A stretch of 33,813 nt of DNA, from the NCBI GenBank assembly GCA_903885585.1, contig CAISJH010000637.1, positions 1 to 33,813 on the forward strand, read 5' to 3'. How positions within the stretch are numbered: position 1 is the first letter of the stretch; the number at the start of each line of letters is the position of its first letter. A program made the translations under genes and the position numbers. The notes beneath the pieces are model-generated. The model had not been told where the DNA came from. It saw nothing but the letters and a program-made list of their open reading frames with translations, and ran no database searches. The DNA is from an uncultured beta proteobacterium (GTDB taxonomy: Bacteria; Pseudomonadota; Gammaproteobacteria; Burkholderiales; Burkholderiaceae_C). Positions 6,551 to 17,360 of the stretch are shown one piece after another.

Positions 6551-8968
6551 ATGACATCCCGCACCTTTCGCCCTTCCAGCGCAGTCGCCAGGCGCATGGC
6601 CACTCGACCCACAGTGTTGGCCAGCCTCATTGGCGTGGCCTTTGCTGCACCGCAGGCCTGGGCACAAGCCTCGACCCAGGAGAACGATCCTCGCTTCGGC
6701 GCCCAGACCATCACGGTGACCGCGACCAAGCGCGCACAGACCGTCCAGGAGGTGTCAGCCTCAGTCACGGCCATCGACGAGAAGTCGATGGAGATCGCCG
6801 GCATCGTGGATCCCACCCGACTGGGCCTGGTGGTGCCGGGCCTGCGCGTGGGCTATTCCGGCGACGAGGCCCGGTTTGCGATCCGCGGCGCGCGCACTAA
6901 CAACGTGGGAGTGACGGCTCAGCAAGTAGTCGGCGTGTTTAACGATGGCGCCTACGCCGCCACCACAGGCCAGACCTTGGCCAGCTACCTCGATGTGCAG
7001 CGCATCGAAGTGTTGCGTGGCCCGCAGGGCACGCTGTACGGCCGCAACACCTTTGCGGGGGCCATCAACATCATCAGCAATCAACCCGAGTTTGGCGACA
7101 CCTACGGCAACGTCAACGCCCTGCTGGGTGACTACCGTCGCGTACGTGCGCAGTCGGTGCTGAACCTGCCCCTGAGCAATACCTTTGCCGTGCGCGTTGC
7201 ACTGATGGGTGATCGCCATGATGGCTATATCCGTAACTCCTATCTTGAAGGCACCAGCGACGACTTGCGCAACGAAAACGTGCAGGTAGGCCGCGTGACC
7301 ATGCGTTGGAAACCAACCAAGGACTTCGACGCCAGCCTGCGCATCACCTCGTACGACCGCGATACCAACAGCGATGCCATCTGGGGCTACACCCAGATCG
7401 GCTGCTACCGCAACAATGGCGACGCCTCAACGGCTACCAAGCTCTCGGCCAATGCGGTCTACGTCAAGGGCCACTGCTGGCGGCCCGGGCCGGACTCAGC
7501 GGGCTCCACGGGGACCAGTGGAGCCTCCACGAAGGATGATGCTGGACCCTGGGACATCAGCCGGGATGGGCCGTCACGCGGTATGGCCAAGGGTACGAGC
7601 GTGAATTTGCAGGCGCAGTACAACATGGGCTTCGGAACGCTTTCCGTTCAGGGGGCGCACGACCGCTACAAGTCGCTCCAGTACTTTGACCCGGACTACA
7701 GCAACGGCTTCCACTATGGCCAGTACGGCCAGAGTTCGCTGACGAACTTCTTCGCAGGTTACGACAACGACCAGACCAGCCAATCGCTGGAAGTGCGGCT
7801 GGCCTCGAACGGCAACACCCGGCTGAAGTGGTTGCTGGGCGCCTACCAGTTCCAGCAGCGCGCCAACTGGAACTTCGGTTACCTCGACAACGGCCAGTAC
7901 TTACGCTACGACAAGAAGGGCGACACCTTCGATTCGGACTCCCAGGCCGTCTTTGCCAACGCGTCGTACAACCTCACCGAGAAGTTGCGCGTGCTAGGCG
8001 GCATCCGCAGCAACAAGGACTCGCAGAAGCTGACTGGGGGCGCCAATGGGGGCGGTGGCAGCAAGCCGCTGTGGCGGCTGGGTGCCGAGATGGACGTGGC
8101 CAAGGACATGATGCTCTACGCCACGGCCTCCACGGGCTACCGAGTGGGTGGCGTAAACGGCGCCACCTTGGTGGCCGCAGGGGCGCCTGCCGTCTACGGC
8201 CCCGAAACCGTGACCGCCCTGGAGCTCGGCTTCAAGAGCCAGTTCATGAAGCGCACACTGACGCTGAACGGCTCGCTCTACAGCAACCGGTACCGCAACA
8301 TGCACGCGCAGTCCTTCGTGACCGCCTGCATCGACCCGAGCAAACCCGCCACCTGCATCGCATCGGAGTTCACCAGCAATGGTGGCGAGATCGATGCCAA
8401 GGGTGCCGAGCTGGAGTTCAACTGGATCCCCGGCAAGAGTTTCTTCCTCAACGGCTCCCTTGCTTTCCTGGACGCCAAGTTCGGCAACTACCTGGTCAGC
8501 CAACTGTCCGGCCTGGGCAATCTTGGCGGGCGCCAGGAGGTGACGAAGACGAAGGAACAGATCGTGGCTGCCGGTGGTGTCCCTGCGTTGCAGCTGCGAG
8601 GTTGGCAGCCCGCCCTGTCACCGAAGTTCACCGCCTCCATGCAGACCGGCTACGTGATGCGTCTGGGTGACGGCAGCCTGCTGACACCCATGGCTCAGGT
8701 GTCGTACTCCGACAAGTACTGGAGCTTCGATTACAACGTGCCGGGCTCGGAGCAGAAGGCCTACGCCAAGACCGACTTGCGCCTGCGCTGGAAGAACGAG
8801 AAGAAGGGCATCACGGTCGAGGGCTACGTCGAGAACGTGACCAACCAGGCCGTCCTGGTGCGCTCGGTGGTCTTCAAGCCTGATGAGGCCAATGTGCCCA
8901 CCGCCTCCATCCAGGCCAACTACGGTGACCCGCGCACCTGGGGCATCAAGGTGGGGATGGAGTTCTGA
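6551..8968 (+). CDS. TonB-dependent outer-membrane receptor
   Basis: Predicted 805-aa gated outer-membrane transporter. ATG 6551 follows a GGAGA ribosome site and gives a signal peptide (…VLASLIGVAFAAPQAWAQ). A TonB-box-like stretch follows (QTITVTATKRAQTVQEVSA), then the plug domain (DPTRLGLVVPGLRV; RFAIRGARTNNVG; IEVLRGPQGTLYGRNTFAGA) and a long beta-barrel ending in aromatic Phe (GIKVGMEF). The open frame extends further upstream, but without a signal peptide at its start. The barrel has a TonB-receptor C-terminal pattern (LRLRWKNEKKGITVEGYVEN). Control by the LacI regulator is inferred from box C. The sequence does not look like a typical siderophore or vitamin B12 receptor by eye, and the neighbouring hydrolase and sugar-type ABC genes suggest an organic carbon source. 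The ligand is unknown. Confidence 0.93.
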   Translation: MTSRTFRPSSAVARRMATRPTVLASLIGVAFAAPQAWAQASTQENDPRFGAQTITVTATKRAQTVQEVSASVTAIDEKSMEIAGIVDPTRLGLVVPGLRVGYSGDEARFAIRGARTNNVGVTAQQVVGVFNDGAYAATTGQTLASYLDVQRIEVLRGPQGTLYGRNTFAGAINIISNQPEFGDTYGNVNALLGDYRRVRAQSVLNLPLSNTFAVRVALMGDRHDGYIRNSYLEGTSDDLRNENVQVGRVTMRWKPTKDFDASLRITSYDRDTNSDAIWGYTQIGCYRNNGDASTATKLSANAVYVKGHCWRPGPDSAGSTGTSGASTKDDAGPWDISRDGPSRGMAKGTSVNLQAQYNMGFGTLSVQGAHDRYKSLQYFDPDYSNGFHYGQYGQSSLTNFFAGYDNDQTSQSLEVRLASNGNTRLKWLLGAYQFQQRANWNFGYLDNGQYLRYDKKGDTFDSDSQAVFANASYNLTEKLRVLGGIRSNKDSQKLTGGANGGGGSKPLWRLGAEMDVAKDMMLYATASTGYRVGGVNGATLVAAGAPAVYGPETVTALELGFKSQFMKRTLTLNGSLYSNRYRNMHAQSFVTACIDPSKPATCIASEFTSNGGEIDAKGAELEFNWIPGKSFFLNGSLAFLDAKFGNYLVSQLSGLGNLGGRQEVTKTKEQIVAAGGVPALQLRGWQPALSPKFTASMQTGYVMRLGDGSLLTPMAQVSYSDKYWSFDYNVPGSEQKAYAKTDLRLRWKNEKKGITVEGYVENVTNQAVLVRSVVFKPDEANVPTASIQANYGDPRTWGIKVGMEF

Positions 8969-9026
8969 AGTAATGTGTCCAGCACCCTGTCTGGCCTGAA
9001 AAACCAGATGGGGCGTTGAAGCCGAC

Positions 9027-9052
9027 ACAAGGCCTGCCGCGGCGGGCCTTGT
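9027..9052. terminator. Hairpin between convergent genes, likely terminator
   Basis: An 8-bp perfect stem (ACAAGGCC / GGCCTTGT) with a 10-base GC-rich loop lies between the receptor stop (8968) and the convergent cyclase stop (9058). There is no strong T-run on either side, so its strength is uncertain. Confidence 0.45.
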
Positions 9053-9057
9053 GCATT

Positions 9058-10344
9058 TCAGGAGCCGGATGAAGGTCCCAAAGGAAAGCCTGCTGGAGCT
9101 GCTACGAAGTACATGTCAATCAGTCCCTTGCCTTTCACTTCGATCTTTCCGCGGTACTCGCACGGGAAATCTTCGCGGATCAGGTGACAGGTGTAGGCGG
9201 ACACGTTCACCCGTCCCGCCTCGCCACTGGCCTCCATGCGGGCCGCGATGTTGACGGTATCTCCCCAGACATCGAAGGCGTACTTGCGTTTGCCCACCAC
9301 CCCAGATACGACGGGACCCGAGTGGATGCCAACGCGTAGGCCCCACTTGAAAGCTGAGGACGCGTTGCGTGCTTGCATGAACTGCAGCATCTCCCGCGCA
9401 GCGCGTACGCAACGCTGTGCATGGTCGCTGCAACTCTGCGGAACGCCTGCTGCAGCCATGTAGGCATCACCGATGGTCTTGATCTTTTCCACGCCGCACT
9501 CGTCGCAGATGTCGTCGAAGGCTGCAAAGATTTCGTTGAGCTGGCTGACTACCATGTCTGCGGGCATGGCCGCAGAGGCTTGGGTGAAACCGCTGAAGTC
9601 GGTGAACAAGATCGACACGGCGTCGTGTCGCACGGGCTTGGTCGAGCCGGTGCTCGCCAGTTCCTGAGCCACGTCGCGTGGCAGCATGTTCTCCAGAAGG
9701 GCCTGCGTCTCCTGCGCCCGCGCCTCCTTTTCCTCGACCAGTTGCGTGGCCAGAAAGCGGCTCTGGCGACCATAGAAATACACGGCCACGAGGCCGACGG
9801 CGGTGGTCCCCACCATGTTCGAAAGACTCAGAGTCGTCAGCATCCAGGCGGGCGGGAGCTGGTCCACTGGGGCGTAGGGAGCGGCCCATACTGAAGCCCC
9901 ATACACGCCTATGCCTGCCACCAGGGTGAACACGGCAGCACGCACACCGTCAATGGCGTAGACCACCAAAGGAAAGAACAGCACGTAGATGAGCGAGCCC
10001 TGAGCGTGCTGAAGACCACCCAATGAGTGATTGATCAGGAACATCAGGACAAAGTGCAAAGCTGTGTAGACGCGCCATAGCGGAACAGGATCAGCCACTC
10101 TGGGCATGACGGCCGCCAGCGCCGCGGCGACCACGGCACCGAACAGGTCGAGCGCAGCGGTGCGAAACGCGCCGCCCGCTGCGAAGAAGGCCGCATGAGC
10201 CAGAAAAAAGAAGAAGGCCAGCGCCAGAAACGCAAGCACGATCATCTTTTTCAGGCGCGCGTCGGCCGAGGCACCAGGATGGACAAGCCTGGCCTCCAGG
10301 GCATCGAGCCACGTCGGCTTGGGTGGCGATGGCGTACGAATCAT
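9058..10344 (-). CDS. Membrane-anchored class III adenylate cyclase
   Basis: Predicted 428-aa enzyme making cyclic AMP from ATP. The N-terminal half has about six hydrophobic segments (for example MIVLAFLALAFFFFLAHAAF), then a linker (LVEEKEARAQETQALLENML) and a class III cyclase domain. Visible catalytic residues are the metal Asp249 in FTDFSGFT and Asp293 in KTIGDAYMA. Lys289 and Asp358 (FDVWGD) are at the positions that select adenine over guanine, and Asn365 and Arg369 (NIAARM) are the transition-state residues. ATG 10344 is chosen; a GTG at 10371 would add nine residues. It lies 156 bp downstream of the lyase gene on the same strand, so it may have its own promoter. The signal sensed by the membrane part is unknown. 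Confidence 0.88.
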   Translation of the reverse strand: MIRTPSPPKPTWLDALEARLVHPGASADARLKKMIVLAFLALAFFFFLAHAAFFAAGGAFRTAALDLFGAVVAAALAAVMPRVADPVPLWRVYTALHFVLMFLINHSLGGLQHAQGSLIYVLFFPLVVYAIDGVRAAVFTLVAGIGVYGASVWAAPYAPVDQLPPAWMLTTLSLSNMVGTTAVGLVAVYFYGRQSRFLATQLVEEKEARAQETQALLENMLPRDVAQELASTGSTKPVRHDAVSILFTDFSGFTQASAAMPADMVVSQLNEIFAAFDDICDECGVEKIKTIGDAYMAAAGVPQSCSDHAQRCVRAAREMLQFMQARNASSAFKWGLRVGIHSGPVVSGVVGKRKYAFDVWGDTVNIAARMEASGEAGRVNVSAYTCHLIREDFPCEYRGKIEVKGKGLIDMYFVAAPAGFPLGPSSGS

Positions 10345-10500
10345 GGGGAATCCGCATGCAACTGCAGACACCCCTGTTCGGTCACTGCGCGCATAAAAGA
10401 GCCCGATACATCGCGCTCGGCTGGAACAACACTGACAGGCCCAACAAAGGCTGCGCGGATCTCAAGCCACGCATTGTGCGATGGGACGTCGTGTAATCCA

Positions 10501-12099
10501 TCAGGGGGCGACGAGCCTGGAGAACGCAGTATCCAGACGCGCATCAGCGTCCTTGAGCTTTTGGCGCGTGCCCTGCATCCAGGCCTTGTCCGAGCGCAGT
10601 TGCGACTGGGCGGCTCCGAGCATGCGCTCGACCTCCGCAGGCTGCGGCCCACCAATACCCACCCGCGTGCGCACCATCTCAGCCGGTGACAGCAACGATC
10701 GCAGCGCCAGCTCAGACAGCGGCAGCTTTGCCTCGGGCAACTTGTTCTTGGCGAGGGCGGCGGCAAAAAGCTGGACCGCCTTGTCGTAGGGAAACTCCTT
10801 GGGTCGCAGGCCCTGGGCCCGCGCGTGGCCCACCATGTCAGAAGCGAAGGTGTGGCCCACACGGAAGGGCACCTGATGGTCTTTCTGCAGCTTCTCGGCA
10901 ATGTCGATGGAGGTGGTCCAGTCGTCCTCCAGTTCGGCCAGCGCTCGCGCAGGATTGACCGTCAACACATCCATGACCGCGTTCATCGACGCGATCATGC
11001 GCACCGCCTGCGGAAACAGCGCGAGCTCTACTGGCGTTTGCTTGTAGTCGCGCATACCGGGGGTCACGTTGTGGGCGCGCAGGCTCACGGTATGCGCCAG
11101 GCCCACCACGGTGGAGGCCTGCTCACGCGCATTCATCACCAAGCCTGGGTTGCGCTTTTGCGGCATGGCGCTCGACCCATAAGTGGACCCCTCCTCCAGC
11201 AGCAACCACGGGCGAGTCTGGTGGTACTGGGTGTGGATGTCGTTGAGCAAGGCCCCCAGGCGAATGGCGGTCGAGGAGGGAATGCCCGCGGCCTCGATCG
11301 GGATGTCGAAGGTGGAGACCTGCCCGGCATCGTAGGAGTTCTCGATCAGACCGTCGAACCCGAGCAGGTCAGCCATGCGGCGGCGGTTCAGCGGCCAGCT
11401 CGAGTTGGCCAGCACGGCGGTGCCCATGGCGCTGCGGTTGAGCCGGGCATGCAGTTCACGCATGCGCTGGGCATCACGCGCGAAGGAGGCCTCGAAAGCC
11501 AATAGGTAGTGGGCATAGCTGATGGGCTGGGCCTGCACACCGTTGGTGTAGGCCGGCACCACCGTGTGGACGTGCCTGGCTGCGGTGATCAGCACACGGT
11601 CTCGGAAGCTGCTGATAGCGTCGTAGAAGTCGAGCACCTGGTTGCGCAGCTGGGCCGCACGGAAGGTGGCGTACATGTCCTGCCGGCTGCGCCCGGCGTG
11701 GATCAGCGACGCGTCCGGCCCGACGTGAGTGGTGATGATGTCCTCGATCTGGATCACGTCTGAAGGGCTCTTGCCGCCTGGCTTGCCCGCCTGGTCGATA
11801 GTGAAGGCCACCCCCTTGGCGATCAGGCGCCCAGTCTCCAGGGGAAGGATCTTCTCCTCGACCATCATCACGACAGACGCCTTGTTGATCTTGTTCATCC
11901 AGTAGAACTGGCTCTCTGCCTGATCGACGGGGCTTGTGGTGTTGCCGCGCGAGGCCGGCGCGGGCACGAACGCACCGATGCGCGCCGCTTGGGCGTTGCA
12001 CTCCTCCGTGGTCTTGCAGGCCAGCGTGCCCGGCGTGGCGGCGAGCGTGGCATGGCTGGTCAGGGCCCACAAGATGCAAAGACTCCAATGGCGGCTCAT
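10501..12099 (-). CDS. Exported argininosuccinate-lyase-like protein (fumarase/aspartase superfamily)
   Basis: A 532-aa protein of the superfamily that eliminates fumarate or a similar acid by breaking C-N or C-O bonds. The signature GSSAMPQKRNP is at 308-318 and supplies the catalytic Ser loop. HAGRSRQDM at 134-142 matches the argininosuccinate-lyase motif HTGRSRNDQ. The third conserved region reads AYTNGVQAQP, where argininosuccinate lyases have YTHLQ-AQP, so the conserved His is Asn186 here. The N-terminus (MSRHWSLCILWALTSHATLA) is a plausible signal peptide, which is very unusual for this family. ATG 12099 has a GGAG site. It is the last gene of the Bug/racemase/RraA operon, 51 bp after the aldolase. 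It is unlikely to be arginine-biosynthetic; the substrate is unknown. Confidence 0.85.
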   Translation of the reverse strand: MSRHWSLCILWALTSHATLAATPGTLACKTTEECNAQAARIGAFVPAPASRGNTTSPVDQAESQFYWMNKINKASVVMMVEEKILPLETGRLIAKGVAFTIDQAGKPGGKSPSDVIQIEDIITTHVGPDASLIHAGRSRQDMYATFRAAQLRNQVLDFYDAISSFRDRVLITAARHVHTVVPAYTNGVQAQPISYAHYLLAFEASFARDAQRMRELHARLNRSAMGTAVLANSSWPLNRRRMADLLGFDGLIENSYDAGQVSTFDIPIEAAGIPSSTAIRLGALLNDIHTQYHQTRPWLLLEEGSTYGSSAMPQKRNPGLVMNAREQASTVVGLAHTVSLRAHNVTPGMRDYKQTPVELALFPQAVRMIASMNAVMDVLTVNPARALAELEDDWTTSIDIAEKLQKDHQVPFRVGHTFASDMVGHARAQGLRPKEFPYDKAVQLFAAALAKNKLPEAKLPLSELALRSLLSPAEMVRTRVGIGGPQPAEVERMLGAAQSQLRSDKAWMQGTRQKLKDADARLDTAFSRLVAP

Positions 12100-12150
12100 G
12101 GTGTGCTCCGGAGGTTGAGTTGCAAAGGATGAATCAGAACGAACGTCGCA

Positions 12151-12642
12151 TTACGCAACCGGCGGTGACGGCAGCACGACCACACCGTCCTCGTCGGCCA
12201 CGATATGGCGGCCCGGCTCGACCAACACGCCCCCCACATGCACAGGCACACCTGACTGCCCGAACGACTCCAGTTGCCCCCGCTTTGGGCAGCTGCCCAG
12301 CGCCATCACGGCCAGGGGGAGGGTGGCGAGGATGGCGGTGTCGCGCACCGCACCGTGGATGATCACGCCGGCCCATCCGTTGGCAACGGCCTGTCCGCCC
12401 AGGCGATCCCCAAGCAAAGCGCAAGTAAGCGCCCCACCGCCGTCCACCAACAACACTCGTCCGTCGCCTGGTTGTGTCAAGGTGTCCCGAACCAAGCCCA
12501 CACTGCCTGGGCTCGTCAAGGTGACGACCGGTCCTTGCATACATTGACGCCCACCATAGTGACGCCAAGGCAGGACGATGACTTGAGCTGCTGCGTCCGC
12601 GTCACACAGGTCAGCAGTGGTCACCTGCATCTGTTCACTCAT
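12151..12642 (-). CDS. RraA-like protein (HMG/oxaloacetate aldolase-type)
   Basis: Predicted 163-aa protein of the RraA family, which includes class II 4-hydroxy-4-methyl-2-oxoglutarate aldolases, oxaloacetate decarboxylases and the RNase E inhibitor. The diagnostic run is present: DGGGALTCALLGDRLGGQAV, then NGWAGVIIHGAVRDT with the conserved Arg100-Asp101, and VPVHVGGVLVEPG and DEDGVVVLP near the end. ATG 12642 shares one base with the stop of the upstream racemase gene (TGATG), so translation is probably coupled. The catabolic neighbours favour an aldolase or decarboxylase role acting on a 2-oxo acid made by the racemase-family enzyme, rather than RNase control. Confidence 0.87.
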   Translation of the reverse strand: MSEQMQVTTADLCDADAAAQVIVLPWRHYGGRQCMQGPVVTLTSPGSVGLVRDTLTQPGDGRVLLVDGGGALTCALLGDRLGGQAVANGWAGVIIHGAVRDTAILATLPLAVMALGSCPKRGQLESFGQSGVPVHVGGVLVEPGRHIVADEDGVVVLPSPPVA

Positions 12643-13775
12643 CACAGCACTTTCTGGCCGAACTTTCGGACAGCGGCGGGTGAAAGGCTGAGCCCGAGGC
12701 CAGGCTCTTCGCTCAGATGGAGGAGACCATCTCGCATAGGAGGTGGGTTTTCGAACAGCTCTGCCTGGAGAGGATCCCGCGCAGGGTCGGGGAAAGACTC
12801 GACGATCAGGCCGGCTGGCGAGCCGGCCACGATGTGTGCGTGAATGAATGCATCGTGGTGTGGGGCCACATCGACGTGGTTCACCTCGCACAGCGCAGAC
12901 AGTTTGCGCCCCTCGGTGAAGCCCCCCATCATGGTCACATCAAACTGCAACACGCTGATCGCACGTTCGTCGATGAAGGCACGGCAACCCGCCGTGGTCA
13001 TCTCACTTTCGCCGCCCGTGATGGGAATATGGGTGCGTTGCGCGAGCAACGTGGTCTCGTGGCGGTCATCAGTCCAGCGAAGCGGTTCCTCCAGCCATCT
13101 CGGCTTCAAGGGCTCCAGCAGACGTACTGCTTTGGTAGCGGTACGCAAATCCCAAGCGCGGTTCACGTCCACCATGAGATCGCAGTCCGGTCCGATGACC
13201 TCGCGGATGAGGGCCAGGCGTTCCATGTCAGCATCCAGGCTCAGCCCCCCGACCTTGGCCTTGAAGCGTGTGTGGCCCTGAGCCCTCAGCTTCTGCATCT
13301 CGTCCTTCAACTGCGGCAATCCCTTGCCCGCTTGGTAGTAGGCGCAGGTGACGTAGTAGGGCACTGCAGACCTGAAGCCGCCCAGCAGGCGCCACAGCGG
13401 AAGTCGCGCTGACTTCCCGATGATGTCCCAGCAAGCGATGTCGACTGCAGCAGAGAGCCGAACCAGGGCCTCGCGGGTCCAACCTTTTTCGAAAGCCAAG
13501 CGTTGCCAGGTCAGTGAAAACAAGCGCTGGTACAGCTGTTCGGGCGCCAGTGGGTCTGCACCGATGATGAACTCAGCCAGACCGCTGGTGAGCGTGTGCA
13601 CCAAGGGATCGGTGGAGGTGTAGCTGGTGGCCAGCCCGAAACCCTCGATACCCTCATCCGTCTGCAGCTCGATGAGGATCTCATTGGCGTGCGGCACCTT
13701 GAAGTGACTGACCCAATGGGCCTCGCCAGGGTGAGGGTCGCGCAGGACGTGCGCGCGTAGGGAGGTGATGCGCAT
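12642..13775 (-). CDS. Mandelate racemase/muconate lactonizing-type enzyme (enolase superfamily)
   Basis: Predicted 377-aa Mg-dependent enzyme that removes the proton next to a carboxylate. All residues of the mandelate-racemase subgroup can be placed: the K-A-K pair Lys172/Lys174 (FKAKVGG), metal ligands Asp203 (MVDVN), Glu229 (WLEEPL) and Glu256 (GGESE), and the Asp279/His306 dyad (LQFDV; APHHDAF). It is therefore expected to be active, either as an acid-sugar dehydratase or a racemase. It starts 5 bp after the Bug protein stop and overlaps the RraA gene. Together the three suggest import and breakdown of an alpha-hydroxy or sugar acid. The substrate is not predictable by eye. Confidence 0.92.
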   Translation of the reverse strand: MRITSLRAHVLRDPHPGEAHWVSHFKVPHANEILIELQTDEGIEGFGLATSYTSTDPLVHTLTSGLAEFIIGADPLAPEQLYQRLFSLTWQRLAFEKGWTREALVRLSAAVDIACWDIIGKSARLPLWRLLGGFRSAVPYYVTCAYYQAGKGLPQLKDEMQKLRAQGHTRFKAKVGGLSLDADMERLALIREVIGPDCDLMVDVNRAWDLRTATKAVRLLEPLKPRWLEEPLRWTDDRHETTLLAQRTHIPITGGESEMTTAGCRAFIDERAISVLQFDVTMMGGFTEGRKLSALCEVNHVDVAPHHDAFIHAHIVAGSPAGLIVESFPDPARDPLQAELFENPPPMRDGLLHLSEEPGLGLSLSPAAVRKFGQKVL

Positions 13776-13780
13776 GATGT

Positions 13781-14773
13781 TCAGTCCACCGTGGCACCAG
13801 ACCGCTTGACGACATCAGCCCAGAGAGGCAACTCGGTACGAATCAGCTGAAGGAAGTCAGCGGAAGAAAGCGTGAAGGGAGTGGCACCGGACGCCCCCAG
13901 GCGTTCTTTCACGTCGGCTGAAGCCATAACCTGGCGTACCTCGTTATTAAGCCGGTCAACGATGGCAGCAGGCGTACCTGCCGGCGCGAACAGTCCAACC
14001 CAGGCGTCGCCAGAAAAACGTGGCACTGTTCGGGCTATCGGCGGCACGTCGGGCAACACAGACAAGGGCTCGGTGGAGCTGACACCGATGGCGCGCACCA
14101 GACCAGACTTGATCTGTCCCATGGTAGTGGGCAGCGCTACAAACGCGAACGGCACCTCACCGGCGGCCACAGCCTGCGTGGCGGGCGCAGCGCCCTTGTA
14201 GGGAATGTGCGTGAAAGGCACTCCAGCCATCGTACCCAGCAGTTCACCCAGGAGGTGATTGGGGGTACCGCTACCTGCGGAGGCGTACTGCATCGGCTTG
14301 TCGCCCGCCGCCTTGGCTTTGGCAAGCAGAGCGGCCACGGATTGCACATCAGACTTCGGGTTGACGATCAACGCGTACGGCACCTTCACCAACGGCGAGA
14401 TGGGTACGAAGTCCTTGATGGGGTCAAAACCGGTGGACTTGTACAGGGCCGGATTGATCACCTGAGTGCTGCTGAGCTGGACCATCAGCGTGTGACCGTC
14501 CGGCGCGGACTTGGATACCGCCACCGACCCGATGTTGCCGCCAGCTCCCGCCTTGTTTTCGACGACGAAAGAGCCACCCATGCGCTCTTGCAACTTCTGC
14601 GCGACCAGCCGGCCCACGATGTCGGTGGTGCCACCCGGAGCCATGGTGACCACCACGGTCACGGGGCGAGAGGGGTAGTTGGATTGGGCTGCGGCGACCA
14701 GCGGGGCACACAGGCCCATCAGCACGCTGGTGACTTTGAGGGTCCAGGCAGTTCGGGAGGTGAAAGAGAGCAT
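13781..14773 (-). CDS. Bug-family tripartite tricarboxylate transporter substrate-binding protein
   Basis: Predicted 330-aa periplasmic binding protein. It has a signal peptide (VTSVLMGLCAPLVAAAQ), then the Bug/TctC pattern: YPSRPVTVVVTMAPGGTTDI at the mature start, ENKAGAGGNIGS, SGTPNHLLGELLGTMAGV and HIPYKGAAPATQAV. ATG 14773 has a GGAG ribosome site 7-11 bases upstream. It is the first gene of the leftward operon with the racemase-family enzyme, RraA-like protein and lyase. No TctA/TctB membrane subunits are nearby, as is usual for the many orphan Bug proteins of Burkholderiales. The ligand is likely a carboxylate, by family. Confidence 0.93.
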   Translation of the reverse strand: MLSFTSRTAWTLKVTSVLMGLCAPLVAAAQSNYPSRPVTVVVTMAPGGTTDIVGRLVAQKLQERMGGSFVVENKAGAGGNIGSVAVSKSAPDGHTLMVQLSSTQVINPALYKSTGFDPIKDFVPISPLVKVPYALIVNPKSDVQSVAALLAKAKAAGDKPMQYASAGSGTPNHLLGELLGTMAGVPFTHIPYKGAAPATQAVAAGEVPFAFVALPTTMGQIKSGLVRAIGVSSTEPLSVLPDVPPIARTVPRFSGDAWVGLFAPAGTPAAIVDRLNNEVRQVMASADVKERLGASGATPFTLSSADFLQLIRTELPLWADVVKRSGATVD

Positions 14774-15009
14774 GGGCAACTCCGAGAGCAATAGTGACTG
14801 CCACGAGTCTGCTTTGACTGGCGAACTTCAGGAATCTGGAATCTTCGAGCCGGCCCTTCGGCGCTGACGAATCCAGCGCCGCCACCGGAGGCCTCGCTTG
14901 CTCTTGGCAGGTCCAGCGTGCGAAGGCAACGCTGATCTTGGTGCCGGCCATTAGTTCAGGCTATTCGATAGATCAAAACAATCAGATGGCACAAATGGAT
15001 AGGCAGTGA

Positions 15010-17280
<2,271 letters not shown>

Positions 17281-17287
17281 GCCGAAG

Positions 17288-17319
17288 GTCGTGCGCACTG
17301 TCGCGGCGGTGCGCACGAC
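17288..17319. terminator. Strong hairpin after katG
   Basis: An 11-bp perfect stem (GTCGTGCGCAC and its complement) with a 10-base loop lies between katG and the ZIP gene. It lacks a T-run, so it may be an attenuating or mRNA-stabilising stem rather than a full terminator, lowering expression of the two downstream genes relative to katG. Confidence 0.5.
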
Positions 17320-17360
17320 GGCTCGCCACTGGCGGGCGCACCTCTTTCCGGAGCTTAGCC

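Noticed and set aside
14961-15002. Possible OxyR site (CTAT-TCG-ATAG and a second ATAG) upstream of katG
   Set aside because: The tetranucleotides are not at the 7-bp spacings of the ATAG-N7-CTAT pattern; the two ATAG copies are 31 bp apart instead of 22.
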